A stretch of DNA of 6,183 nt from Bacteroidales bacterium UBA4912 (GCA_002398875.1 DHCC01000018.1:29367-35549), one strand, 5' to 3'. Shown: positions 1 to 5,938, counted from the stretch's first letter. Notes: generated by a model from the sequence alone, not told the origin. Translations and numbers: made by a program.

Positions 1-189
1 ACAAGAAATTCTTCAACTAGCAGAAGTTCAACAGTAAGATCTCAAAGTTCTTCAAGAACCAATAATAGTAGCTCAACAGTAAGATCAAGCTCATCATCAA
101 ACAATAATAACAGGAGCAGCTCTTCTGTATCAAGAAGCAATAGCACAAGAAGTTCAAATTCAGAAAGAAGCTCTACAGGACGCAGATAA
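1..189 (+). CDS. C-terminal end of an unrecognised protein with a Ser/Arg/Asn-rich tail (5' truncated)
   Basis: Frame 1 is open from the first base to a TAA at 187-189, giving 62 residues that continue from outside the window. Composition is extreme: 29 Ser, 11 Arg, 9 Asn, 7 Thr, 3 Val and one each of Gln, Glu and Gly, with no Cys, Trp, Lys, Leu or aromatic residue. The piece SSTVRS occurs twice, 45 nt apart (25-42 and 70-87), which suggests growth by local duplication. Nine of eleven Arg codons are AGA. Such a tail should be disordered and strongly basic. It could bind nucleic acid or polyanions, or be a surface-exposed linker, but nothing visible decides between these and the folded domain is outside the window. 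The stop codon, followed 24 nt later by a terminator-like hairpin, argues that this is a real gene end. I do not recognise the family. Confidence 0.65.
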   Translation, partial: TRNSSTSRSSTVRSQSSSRTNNSSSTVRSSSSSNNNNRSSSSVSRSNSTRSSNSERSSTGRR

Positions 190-213
190 TTTCCTAAGTG
201 TGATTTCAAATTT

Positions 214-248
214 AAGGCCGGACAATTAAATGTTCGGCCTTATTTTTT
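214..248 (+). terminator. Rho-independent terminator between convergent genes
   Basis: An 11-bp stem pairs 214-224 with 231-241 (AAGGCCGGACA with TGTTCGGCCTT, one G-T wobble) around a 6-nt loop. On the plus strand it is followed directly by A and six T, the classical intrinsic terminator form, 24 nt after the stop of the Ser/Arg-rich gene. On the minus strand the same hairpin lies about 30 nt beyond the aguB stop, but the following run is only AAATTTGAAATC. It may therefore end the lpx-agu transcript too, less efficiently. Confidence 0.85.
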
Positions 249-271
249 ATACAAATAATACTTTATCTTGT

Positions 272-1144
272 TCAGTCAATCCAACGTTTAGTCAACTTAT
301 CATACTCATCTATACGGCGATCACGGAAAAATGGCCACCAACGCCGTACATTCTCAGTTCTTTTTTTATCTATCTCGACCACCTGAATAATCTCATTTTC
401 GTCTGCTCTATAAAGAAATTCACCCTGGGGACCACAAACAAAACTATTGCCCCAAAACTGAATTCCGTTAGTCTGTCCTGAAGGATCAGGCTCATGACCG
501 CTACGATTTACAGAGATAACCGGAATACCATTAGCTACTGCATGACCTCGCTGAATAGTAATCCATGCATCAAGCTGACGCTGTTTCTCATCTTCACTGT
601 CTGTTGACTCCCACCCTATTGCAGTAGGATAAATTAGCATTTCTGCACCTGCCATAGCCATCAGGCGAGCAGCTTCGGGATACCACTGATCCCAGCAAAC
701 CAATACTCCCAGTCGTCCTACTGAAGTGTCAATCGGATTAAAGCCCAGATCACCGGGAGTAAAATAGAATTTTTCATAATAAGCAGGATCATCAGGGATA
801 TGCATTTTGCGGTATATACCGGCTATTGAACCATCATTTTCAATAACTACAGCTGTATTGTGATAAAGTCCGGCTGCCCTTTTTTCAAAAAGTGAGAGAA
901 CAACTACAATCCCTAGTTCTTTAGCCAGTTGCCCGTAAACTTCGGTAGAAGGACCCGGAATCGTTTCTGCCTGATCAAAAACGTCAGTGTCTTCAGTCTG
1001 ACAAAAATAGAGCCCGTTATGAAGCTCCTGGATTACTATCAACTCAGCACCATCTTTTTCAAGTTGTCTGATTTTCTCCTGTAACCTTTTTATATTGTCC
1101 TGTATATTCGAGGTATTTGCCTGTTGAATGATTCCAACCTTCAT
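272..1144 (-). CDS. aguB: N-carbamoylputrescine amidase
   Basis: This nitrilase-superfamily enzyme (EC 3.5.1.53) hydrolyses N-carbamoylputrescine to putrescine, CO2 and ammonia in the cytoplasm, the last step of the agmatine route. The Glu-Lys-Cys triad is visible: E40 in VIQELHNG, K113 in YRKMHIPDD and C150 in LVCWDQWYPEAAR. GDLGF, the YPTAIGWE stretch and the C-terminal RRWWPFFRDRR also fit AguB rather than a general omega-amidase. The full 290 residues match the usual family length. The reading frame can be extended two codons to a TTG at 1150, but the ATG at 1144 gives the standard MKVGIIQQ start. No Shine-Dalgarno sequence is seen. It follows aguA after a 113-bp gap in which I find no convincing promoter (best near-match CATATTTG at 1252-1245, without a -33 element) and no terminator, so read-through from aguA is likely. 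Confidence 0.93.
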   Translation of the reverse strand: MKVGIIQQANTSNIQDNIKRLQEKIRQLEKDGAELIVIQELHNGLYFCQTEDTDVFDQAETIPGPSTEVYGQLAKELGIVVVLSLFEKRAAGLYHNTAVVIENDGSIAGIYRKMHIPDDPAYYEKFYFTPGDLGFNPIDTSVGRLGVLVCWDQWYPEAARLMAMAGAEMLIYPTAIGWESTDSEDEKQRQLDAWITIQRGHAVANGIPVISVNRSGHEPDPSGQTNGIQFWGNSFVCGPQGEFLYRADENEIIQVVEIDKKRTENVRRWWPFFRDRRIDEYDKLTKRWID

Positions 1145-1257
1145 GATCAACTGAATTTGGGATTTAATATATGAATATGTTCCTGCTTAGTTAACATTTA
1201 AACTACGACCTTTGTTTCACCAAAACAGGAAATTGAATAATTAACAAATATGTTTTA

Positions 1258-2280
1258 CTATAAAAAGCCTTCAGGAAACTGCATCGTTACACAATGCAGA
1301 GATCCATGCTGTTTTATAAATGGTCTGCAGTCAATTCCTACTATTTCTCTATCCGGAAAAACCTCCTCAAGTAGCTCTTTTGCAATTTGATCCTTAGTTG
1401 CACCATAAGTAGGTAACAACACTGCATCATTAAGAATTAAAAAATTAGCATAAGTTGCAGGAAGTCGCCCGCTGTCACCATAAAGAGCATCAGCCATAGG
1501 AAGCGCCACAAGATTATACTTTTCACCAGATTTGGTTACGAACATCTTTAGCTCCTCTTCCATTGCTTTCAGTTCGACGTAATGTTCATCATCAACATCA
1601 TCACACTTTACGTAGGCAATTGTATCCTCATTACAAAAACGAGCAAGTGTATCTATATGATTATCAGTATCATCTCCCGCCAGATATCCGCTATTGAGCC
1701 ACAACACTCTTTCTGCACCGAGTGTCTGTTTCAGATATTCTTCTATCTGATCTTTCTCCATCGGTTGATTGCGATTAGGTGCTAAAAGGCAATTTGAAGT
1801 AGTGAGGATAGTACCATTTCCGTCTGACTCAACAGATCCCCCTTCTAAGATAAAGTTATGGTGATTGTGATAACTTACAGAAGGCTGAAAAAATGAGTCT
1901 CTGAATAATTTACCGGTAATCAGATTGTCATTGTTTGCAGCAAACTTCAATCCCCAGCCATTAAATCCAAAATCAAGCAGTACAGGCTCACCATTAATAA
2001 AGACAGATATTGCTCCATGATCGCGTGCCCATGTATCATTACTTTCTATCTCAGCACAGATCAGGTTACTCTGTTCTTCTTTTGTAAAATATTCTCTAAT
2101 ATCATACCCACGTGGTATGACAACCAACAACTTCTCCCTCTTGAGTATCTCTTTCGAAAGTGATATGTAGCTGTCTGTGACCTCTTCGAGCATATCAGCC
2201 CAGTCACTCCCAGCGTGTGGCCATGTAATCTGAATACCACTCTGCTTGACCCATTCTGCCGGATAATAAATGCTATGCAT
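1258..2280 (-). CDS. aguA: Agmatine deiminase
   Basis: Agmatine iminohydrolase (EC 3.5.3.12) of the guanidino-group-modifying (peptidyl-arginine-deiminase-like) fold converts agmatine to N-carbamoylputrescine and ammonia. Family motifs appear in order: TWPH at 19-22, NDTWARDHG at 81-89, ILEGGS at 144-149, DDTDNHIDTLARF at 203-215 carrying the catalytic His208, and HGSLHCVTMQFP at 325-336 carrying the nucleophile Cys330. Many relatives have Pro after WARDxG where this protein has Ala. The open frame reaches a GTG at 2304 that would overlap lpxA by 20 bp. I chose the ATG at 2280 because it gives MHSIYYPAEW, the usual N-terminus, and has AAGGA 7 nt upstream. The result is 340 residues, normal for the family. 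It starts 4 nt after the lpxA stop, so translational coupling to lpxA is likely, and it works directly with aguB next door. Confidence 0.94.
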   Translation of the reverse strand: MHSIYYPAEWVKQSGIQITWPHAGSDWADMLEEVTDSYISLSKEILKREKLLVVIPRGYDIREYFTKEEQSNLICAEIESNDTWARDHGAISVFINGEPVLLDFGFNGWGLKFAANNDNLITGKLFRDSFFQPSVSYHNHHNFILEGGSVESDGNGTILTTSNCLLAPNRNQPMEKDQIEEYLKQTLGAERVLWLNSGYLAGDDTDNHIDTLARFCNEDTIAYVKCDDVDDEHYVELKAMEEELKMFVTKSGEKYNLVALPMADALYGDSGRLPATYANFLILNDAVLLPTYGATKDQIAKELLEEVFPDREIVGIDCRPFIKQHGSLHCVTMQFPEGFL

Positions 2281-2292
2281 TACCTTATCCTT
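2281..2292 (-). promoter_or_regulatory. Shine-Dalgarno site of aguA, overlapping the lpxA stop
   Basis: On the minus strand AAGGATAAGGTA immediately precedes the aguA ATG. AAGGA ends 7 nt before the start, and the lpxA TAA (2287-2285) lies between them. This is the only clear Shine-Dalgarno sequence among the five minus-strand genes, all the others having A/T-rich upstream regions. It decides in favour of the ATG at 2280 over the GTG at 2304, and it suggests that ribosomes finishing lpxA restart on aguA. Confidence 0.7.
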
Positions 2293-3073
2293 CCATATTA
2301 CCACGAACTATTCCGCGGTTTGATTCACGAATAAATTTAATAATCATCTGGCGATCTTCACTTTCCTGAATTTCGTTTTCAATCTTATCTGTTGCTTGCG
2401 TAACATTAAGACCTGAAAGGTAAATGAACCTGTACATCTCCTGGATTGAATTAATTCTTTCACTGCTAAATCCTCTGCGACGAAGACCAACTATGTTTAA
2501 TCCTACATAAGTGATAGGTTCGCGACCAATCATAACGAATGGAGGAATATCTTTTGAGACTTTTGATCCGCCCTGAATCATAGTATGAGCACCAATTTTT
2601 GTAAACTGATGAACAAGAGTTCCGCCACTAAGTATTGCATAATCGTCGATTTCTACTTCACCTGCCAGTTGAGTGCCATTACCAAGTATTACATTATCAT
2701 TAAGAACACAGTCGTGAGCAACATGGCTGTAAGCCATAATCAGACAGTTTTTCCCGACTTTTGTAAATCCTTTGGATGCAGTTCCCCTGTTAACAGTTGC
2801 ACATTCACGTACTGTAGTATTATCACCTATTTCAGCAATTGTCTCTTCACCCTGAAATTTAAGATCCTGTGGTATCCCGGCAATTGTGGCATGAGGGAAT
2901 ATTGTACAATTCTTACCGATACGGGCACCGTTGAGCACGGTTGCATTAGTCATAATTCGTGTTCCGTCGCCAATTTCTGTATTCTGATCTATAAATGCAA
3001 AGGGCTCTACTAAAACATTATCGCCTAGTTTGGCTTCTGGATGTACAAATGCCAAATTCGAAATACTATTCAT
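2285..3073 (-). CDS. lpxA: UDP-N-acetylglucosamine O-acyltransferase
   Basis: LpxA (EC 2.3.1.129) transfers a 3-hydroxyacyl chain from ACP to the 3-OH of UDP-GlcNAc, the first step of lipid A synthesis, in the cytoplasm. Residues 8-190 are a left-handed beta-helix of hexapeptide repeats (for example IGDGTR, IGKNCT, VGKNCL, IDDYAI), followed by an alpha-helical C-terminus. IPQDLKFQGE at 67-76 and the catalytic site SHVAHD (H117 and H120, corresponding to E. coli H122 and H125) identify it as LpxA rather than LpxD. VHQF at 154-157 and GLRRRGF at 196-202 are also conserved. At 262 residues it matches the E. coli length. The hydrocarbon-ruler position (E. coli G173) is Gly168 here. The ATG at 3073 follows the lpxC-fabZ stop by 17 bp with an A/T-rich start region, so co-transcription is expected. 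Confidence 0.96.
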   Translation of the reverse strand: MNSISNLAFVHPEAKLGDNVLVEPFAFIDQNTEIGDGTRIMTNATVLNGARIGKNCTIFPHATIAGIPQDLKFQGEETIAEIGDNTTVRECATVNRGTASKGFTKVGKNCLIMAYSHVAHDCVLNDNVILGNGTQLAGEVEIDDYAILSGGTLVHQFTKIGAHTMIQGGSKVSKDIPPFVMIGREPITYVGLNIVGLRRRGFSSERINSIQEMYRFIYLSGLNVTQATDKIENEIQESEDRQMIIKFIRESNRGIVRGNMEG

Positions 3074-3090
3074 ATATATTGTTAATTTTA

Positions 3091-4473
3091 TTACTTATTC
3101 TTCACAATCTGGGCTGTGAAATCAGCCTCTGATATCACTTTATCCCCAATGAAAGCCAGTCCGCGCATAGTGGCTATGCCTCGTCTTACTTCACTTGACA
3201 ATTCTACACGGAAAATGAGAGTATCTCCGGGTACTACCTTATGTCTGAATTTAACATTATCGATTTTGAGAAAATATGTTGAGTACCTTTCAGGCTCATC
3301 TAGTTTAGAAAGTACTAGCAGTCCTCCCGTTTGGGCCATCGCTTCAACCTGCAGCACTCCCGGCATTACCGGCTCCTGTGGAAAGTGACCCGTAAAAAAA
3401 GGTTCATTTGTGGTAATATTCTTAACCCCTACAATAAATTTGTCGGTCACCTGAATAATCTTATCCACCATCAGGAAAGGATAACGATGAGGAAGCAGCT
3501 CTCTGATTCTGATATTATCCATTACAGGTTCTATATTAGGATCATATACAGGAGGTTGAACTTCGTTAAGTTTAATATCCTTTCTTATCAGCCTGGCTAA
3601 CTTATTATTTATTTTGTGTCCCGGACGTATAGCAATAAGTCTTCCCATAATGGGTTTACCAACCAAAGCCATATCTCCGATTATATCTAAAAGCTTATGT
3701 CGTGCCGGTTCATTCGGGAAAGCCAGTTCTCGGTTATTAAGATAACCCAGCTCGTTAGCATTCTGACGTGGTACTTTAAGCTCGTCTGCAATCACATCAA
3801 GCTCATCCTGTGGGAGCTCCCTTTCGTAAATTACAATTGCATTATCCAGATTACCACCTTTTATCAGACCTGCCTCACGAAGTTTTTGTATCTCTCTGAC
3901 GAAAACAAACGTGCGTGACGGTGCAACCTCAGTTTCAAAGTCGGTTACATTATCCATTGTTGCCGACTGATTAGGGATATAATGTGAATCAAATTCGATA
4001 AATGAGTTGATACAGAAAGCATCATCAGGGAGTAAAGTCAGTTTGGACCCTGTTTCGGGATCAGAGACCTCAATCTTTTTTCTGACAATATAGTAGTCTT
4101 TATCTTTTTCCTGTTTAACAATTCCAACCCTCTTTATCTCTTTAACATATTCAATTGAGCTTCCGTCTAGTATAGGGAATTCCGACGCATTTACTTCAAT
4201 CAGGCAGTTATCAACACCAAGAGCGTACAAAGCAGCCATACCGTGTTCGATGGTACTTACAGTCACACCGCTTTTGCCTAAAACAGTTCCACGCTGTGTA
4301 TTTACAACGTTTTCAGCTAACGCATCGAGTACGGGCTGTTCTTCCAGATCAATCCTTTTTATCTTTACACCATGATCTTCAGGTGCAGGGTTGAATGTAA
4401 CTATTATATTCAAGCCTGTGTGCAACCCTATACCCTTCAGGGTGAAGCTGTCTTGTAATGTTTGTTGTCTCAC
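3091..4473 (-). CDS. lpxC-fabZ: Bifunctional UDP-3-O-acyl-GlcNAc deacetylase / 3-hydroxyacyl-ACP dehydratase (LpxC-FabZ fusion)
   Basis: A 460-residue fusion typical of Bacteroidota. The LpxC part (about 1-305) is the zinc-dependent deacetylase (EC 3.5.1.108) that commits UDP-3-O-acyl-GlcNAc to lipid A. Zinc ligands are H77, H259 and D263 (in TIEHG and ARHKLLDIIGD). E76 and H286 (in RPGHKINN) match the catalytic Glu and His. About 24 extra residues relative to E. coli LpxC lie near 216-250. The FabZ part (about 318-460, EC 4.2.1.59) dehydrates 3-hydroxyacyl-ACP for fatty acid elongation. It shows LLPHRYPFLMVD at 326-337, the active-site His363 in FTGHFPQEPVMPGV, and Glu377 in QVEAMAQ. Both active sites look intact. 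The start is GTG: an in-frame TGA lies 24 nt upstream with no ATG between, and the next internal Met is residue 79, past the zinc motif. It sits between lpxD and lpxA, 17 bp before lpxA. Confidence 0.96.
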   Translation of the reverse strand: MRQQTLQDSFTLKGIGLHTGLNIIVTFNPAPEDHGVKIKRIDLEEQPVLDALAENVVNTQRGTVLGKSGVTVSTIEHGMAALYALGVDNCLIEVNASEFPILDGSSIEYVKEIKRVGIVKQEKDKDYYIVRKKIEVSDPETGSKLTLLPDDAFCINSFIEFDSHYIPNQSATMDNVTDFETEVAPSRTFVFVREIQKLREAGLIKGGNLDNAIVIYERELPQDELDVIADELKVPRQNANELGYLNNRELAFPNEPARHKLLDIIGDMALVGKPIMGRLIAIRPGHKINNKLARLIRKDIKLNEVQPPVYDPNIEPVMDNIRIRELLPHRYPFLMVDKIIQVTDKFIVGVKNITTNEPFFTGHFPQEPVMPGVLQVEAMAQTGGLLVLSKLDEPERYSTYFLKIDNVKFRHKVVPGDTLIFRVELSSEVRRGIATMRGLAFIGDKVISEADFTAQIVKNK

Positions 4474-4505
4474 AATTATTATATAATTATTTTCTCAATA
4501 AACCA

Positions 4506-4541
4506 AAATTTGTGCAAATATACAACCAAATGCACAAATTT
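4506..4541. repeat. 11-bp perfect inverted repeat in the lpxD-lpxC gap
   Basis: AAATTTGTGCA at 4506-4516 and its exact reverse complement TGCACAAATTT at 4531-4541 are separated by 14 bases. The left arm overlaps the candidate -7 element of the lpxC promoter. No T-run follows on either strand, so it does not look like a terminator. A dimeric-regulator binding site or an RNA hairpin in the leader are both possible. Confidence 0.7.
4515..4522 (-). promoter_or_regulatory. Candidate internal promoter (-7 element) for lpxC-fabZ
   Basis: The minus strand reads TATATTTG, an exact match to the Bacteroidota -7 consensus TAnnTTTG, followed by CACAAA. Transcription would start roughly at 4508-4510, about 35 nt before the GTG. 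No TTTG lies at the expected 19-21 nt upstream (ATGG is found there), so it would be a weak or regulated promoter, or chance in A/T-rich DNA. Confidence 0.4.
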
Positions 4542-4588
4542 CCATCTCAAAATTAGAAATGTTTATAAATCAGATCTAAAACGATTGT

Positions 4589-5635
4589 TTAGTCAACCGA
4601 CTCCAACTTTTTTTTCAGTTCAGCAATTTCTTTTTCAAGAGCATTCAATTGCCGGTACATATCGGGAAGTTTGGGTACTATTATACTCGATTTAAAAAAG
4701 TTTTTAACCGGAAATGCAGGTGATCCCATGACTTCAGATCCCTCTTTGGTGTTACTGATAATACCCGACTGAGCACCTACCTGACTATTTTTGCCAATCG
4801 TAATATGACCTCCAATGCCTACCTGACCGCCCAACACACAATTATCCCCTATCTTTGTGGAGCCTGCTATCCCAACCTGAGCAGCCATTGCAGTGTTTTC
4901 TCCTATCTCACAGTTATGTGCAATCTGGATAAGGTTATCTAGCTTTACACCGCTGTGGATTACTGTAGAACCCATTACCGATCTGTCAATAGTTGTGTTG
5001 GCACCAATCTCCACATTATCCTTTATCAGAACATTCCCCAATTGTGGAATTTTATTATAAACACTCTCTTCCTTGCTATATCCAAAACCATCAGCACCAA
5101 TAACAGCTCCGGAATGAATTATGCAGTTATCACCAACTTCACAATCATGATAAATCCTTACACCGGGGTAAAGGATTGTATTGTTACCAATATGTACGTT
5201 ATCACCAATATAGGCATGCGGATAAATTTTACTATTGTCTCCAACAACAGCTTTATCACCGATATAGGCAAATGCTCCCACATACACATTTTCTCCGGTC
5301 TTAGCAGTTTCTGAAACAAAACTCATACTTTCAATACCACTCTTCTTTGGTGTATTATTGTTTACAAGTTCCATCAGTGACGCCAGAGCAGCATAAGCAT
5401 TATTCACTTTAATGAGTGTAGCCTTGATTGGTTTATCAGCTACAAAATCATTATTAACCAATACAATATCAGCTTCAGTTGTATAAATATGTGGAGTGTA
5501 CTTTGGATTGGCGAGAAACGAAATAGTGCCCGGTTTACCCTCTTCTATCTTTGAAAAAGTTGAAACGGATACATCCTGATTACCTATCACTTCTCCATGG
5601 AGGTAATCGGCTATCTGTTTTGCTGTATAAGCCAT
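4589..5635 (-). CDS. lpxD: UDP-3-O-acylglucosamine N-acyltransferase
   Basis: LpxD (EC 2.3.1.191) adds the second 3-hydroxyacyl chain, to the 2-amino group of UDP-3-O-acyl-GlcN, the third step of lipid A synthesis. Residues 1-100 form the uridine-binding N-terminal domain (AKQIADYLHG, then ISFLANPKY at 38-46). Residues about 102-320 are a left-handed beta-helix with hexapeptide repeats, including VIGADGFGY at 178-186, NTTIDRS at 213-219 and the catalytic His240 in LIQIAHN. The C-terminus (about 322-348) is a charged amphipathic helix as in other LpxD proteins. At 348 residues it is the normal length. The frame continues to a TTG at 5665, but the ATG at 5635 gives MAYTAKQIADYL, aligning with known LpxD starts. 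No Shine-Dalgarno sequence is present. It is the first gene of the minus-strand operon, 115 bp before lpxC-fabZ with no terminator between. Confidence 0.95.
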   Translation of the reverse strand: MAYTAKQIADYLHGEVIGNQDVSVSTFSKIEEGKPGTISFLANPKYTPHIYTTEADIVLVNNDFVADKPIKATLIKVNNAYAALASLMELVNNNTPKKSGIESMSFVSETAKTGENVYVGAFAYIGDKAVVGDNSKIYPHAYIGDNVHIGNNTILYPGVRIYHDCEVGDNCIIHSGAVIGADGFGYSKEESVYNKIPQLGNVLIKDNVEIGANTTIDRSVMGSTVIHSGVKLDNLIQIAHNCEIGENTAMAAQVGIAGSTKIGDNCVLGGQVGIGGHITIGKNSQVGAQSGIISNTKEGSEVMGSPAFPVKNFFKSSIIVPKLPDMYRQLNALEKEIAELKKKLESVD

Positions 5636-5774
5636 TTGAAGAAATATTTTAATGAGGATTTCCAAACCCGGATAAAGGTGTTAAAAAAACGGACGTCCTC
5701 TTAATTTATAATTTAAAGGGTGCAAATTAACAACTTATTTTTCAACTTATCCCCAATCGATTCATAATATATTT
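5636..5774 (-). other. A/T-rich 5' leader of the lpxD transcript
   Basis: If transcription starts about 5 nt beyond the -7 element, the lpxD mRNA has a leader of roughly 140 nt. It holds two direct copies of ATAAGTTG (minus strand, 5750-5743 and 5738-5731, 12-bp spacing), the palindrome GGACGTCC next to a run of seven T, and no open frame I would call a gene. I recognise no known riboswitch or leader element. Confidence 0.4.
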
Positions 5775-5778
5775 TAAA

Positions 5779-5810
5779 CAAAGCTATCTAATTTTCCTTT
5801 GTTAATCAAA
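5779..5810 (-). promoter_or_regulatory. Promoter of the lpxD-led operon
   Basis: On the minus strand TTTG (5810-5807) is followed after exactly 20 nt by TAGCTTTG (5786-5779). Both elements match the Bacteroidota primary sigma factor consensus (TTTG near -33 and TAnnTTTG near -7) exactly, with spacing in the expected range. It is the only such pair I found on the minus strand upstream of lpxD. The predicted start is about 5773. Confidence 0.65.
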
Positions 5811-5832
5811 AATATGATAGGATAAATCTATA

Positions 5833-5861
5833 AATTTAGTGGAAATCGTCATGAATTTAGT
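5833..5861. repeat. Direct repeat AATTTAGT x2, 21-bp spacing
   Basis: AATTTAGT occurs at 5833-5840 and 5854-5861, start to start 21 bp, about two helical turns. It lies 23-51 bp upstream of the -33 element of the lpxD promoter. It could be a paired activator site or chance in A/T-rich sequence. Confidence 0.4.
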
Positions 5862-5936
5862 CGCACTTTGGCCGTACTTTGGCCTTCCTCGCTCTTATAA
5901 AGTCCTTATAAACCCCATATATTCCCCTTTTACATA
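5861..5936. repeat. Degenerate tandem array with 11-bp period
   Basis: Cytosine pairs recur at 11-bp steps (one step of 10) at 5872, 5883, 5893 (TC), 5904, 5915 and 5926, each followed mostly by a T/A-rich stretch. Units begin TCGCACTTTGG, CCGTACTTTGG, CCTTCCTCGC, TCTTATAAAGT, CCTTATAAACC, CCATATATTCC and CCTTTTACAT. Neighbouring units share exact blocks: ACTTTGGCC at 5865-5873 and 5876-5884, and CTTATAAA at 5894-5901 and 5905-5912, both at 11-bp spacing. No coding function is evident. Confidence 0.55.
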
Positions 5937-5938
5937 AG

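Noticed and set aside
1145..1257. Separate promoter for aguB in the 113-bp gap
   Set aside because: The closest match is CATATTTG at 1252-1245, with one mismatch and no TTTG at 19-21 nt upstream. Read-through from aguA is the simpler view.
2281..2304. GTG at 2304 as the aguA start, giving a 20-bp overlap with lpxA
   Set aside because: The ATG at 2280 has a proper AAGGA site at 7 nt and gives the typical MHSIYYPAEW N-terminus. The extension MVIWKDKV has no family support.
2585..3013. 142-codon plus-strand open frame opposite lpxA
   Set aside because: It lies wholly antisense to a clear lpxA gene, is rich in Cys, Ile and Ser with no domain, and is explained as a shadow of the hexapeptide-repeat coding sequence.
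4955..5314. 119-codon plus-strand open frame opposite lpxD
   Set aside because: It is antisense to the beta-helix part of lpxD, has no ribosome site or family resemblance, and is a shadow of repetitive coding sequence.
5636..5665. TTG at 5665 as the lpxD start (10 extra residues)
   Set aside because: LpxD proteins normally start just before the AKQIA motif, and the in-frame ATG at 5635 fits this. The extension looks like leader sequence.
5666..5700. GGACGTCCG followed by seven T on the minus strand as a terminator or attenuator in the lpxD leader
   Set aside because: The palindrome has no room for a loop (only 2-3 bp could pair), so it cannot form a stable terminator hairpin. Only a long-range GAGGA/TCCTC pairing is possible.
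5747..5755. TTATCCCCA as a DnaA box near a replication origin
   Set aside because: It has one mismatch to TTATCCACA and no second box nearby, and the surroundings are an ordinary promoter leader.
5851..5937. 28-codon open frame on the plus strand starting MNLVALWPYFGL
   Set aside because: It has no good ribosome site and no recognisable product, and it runs through the 11-bp periodic array, whose period is not a multiple of three. It is most likely a chance frame.
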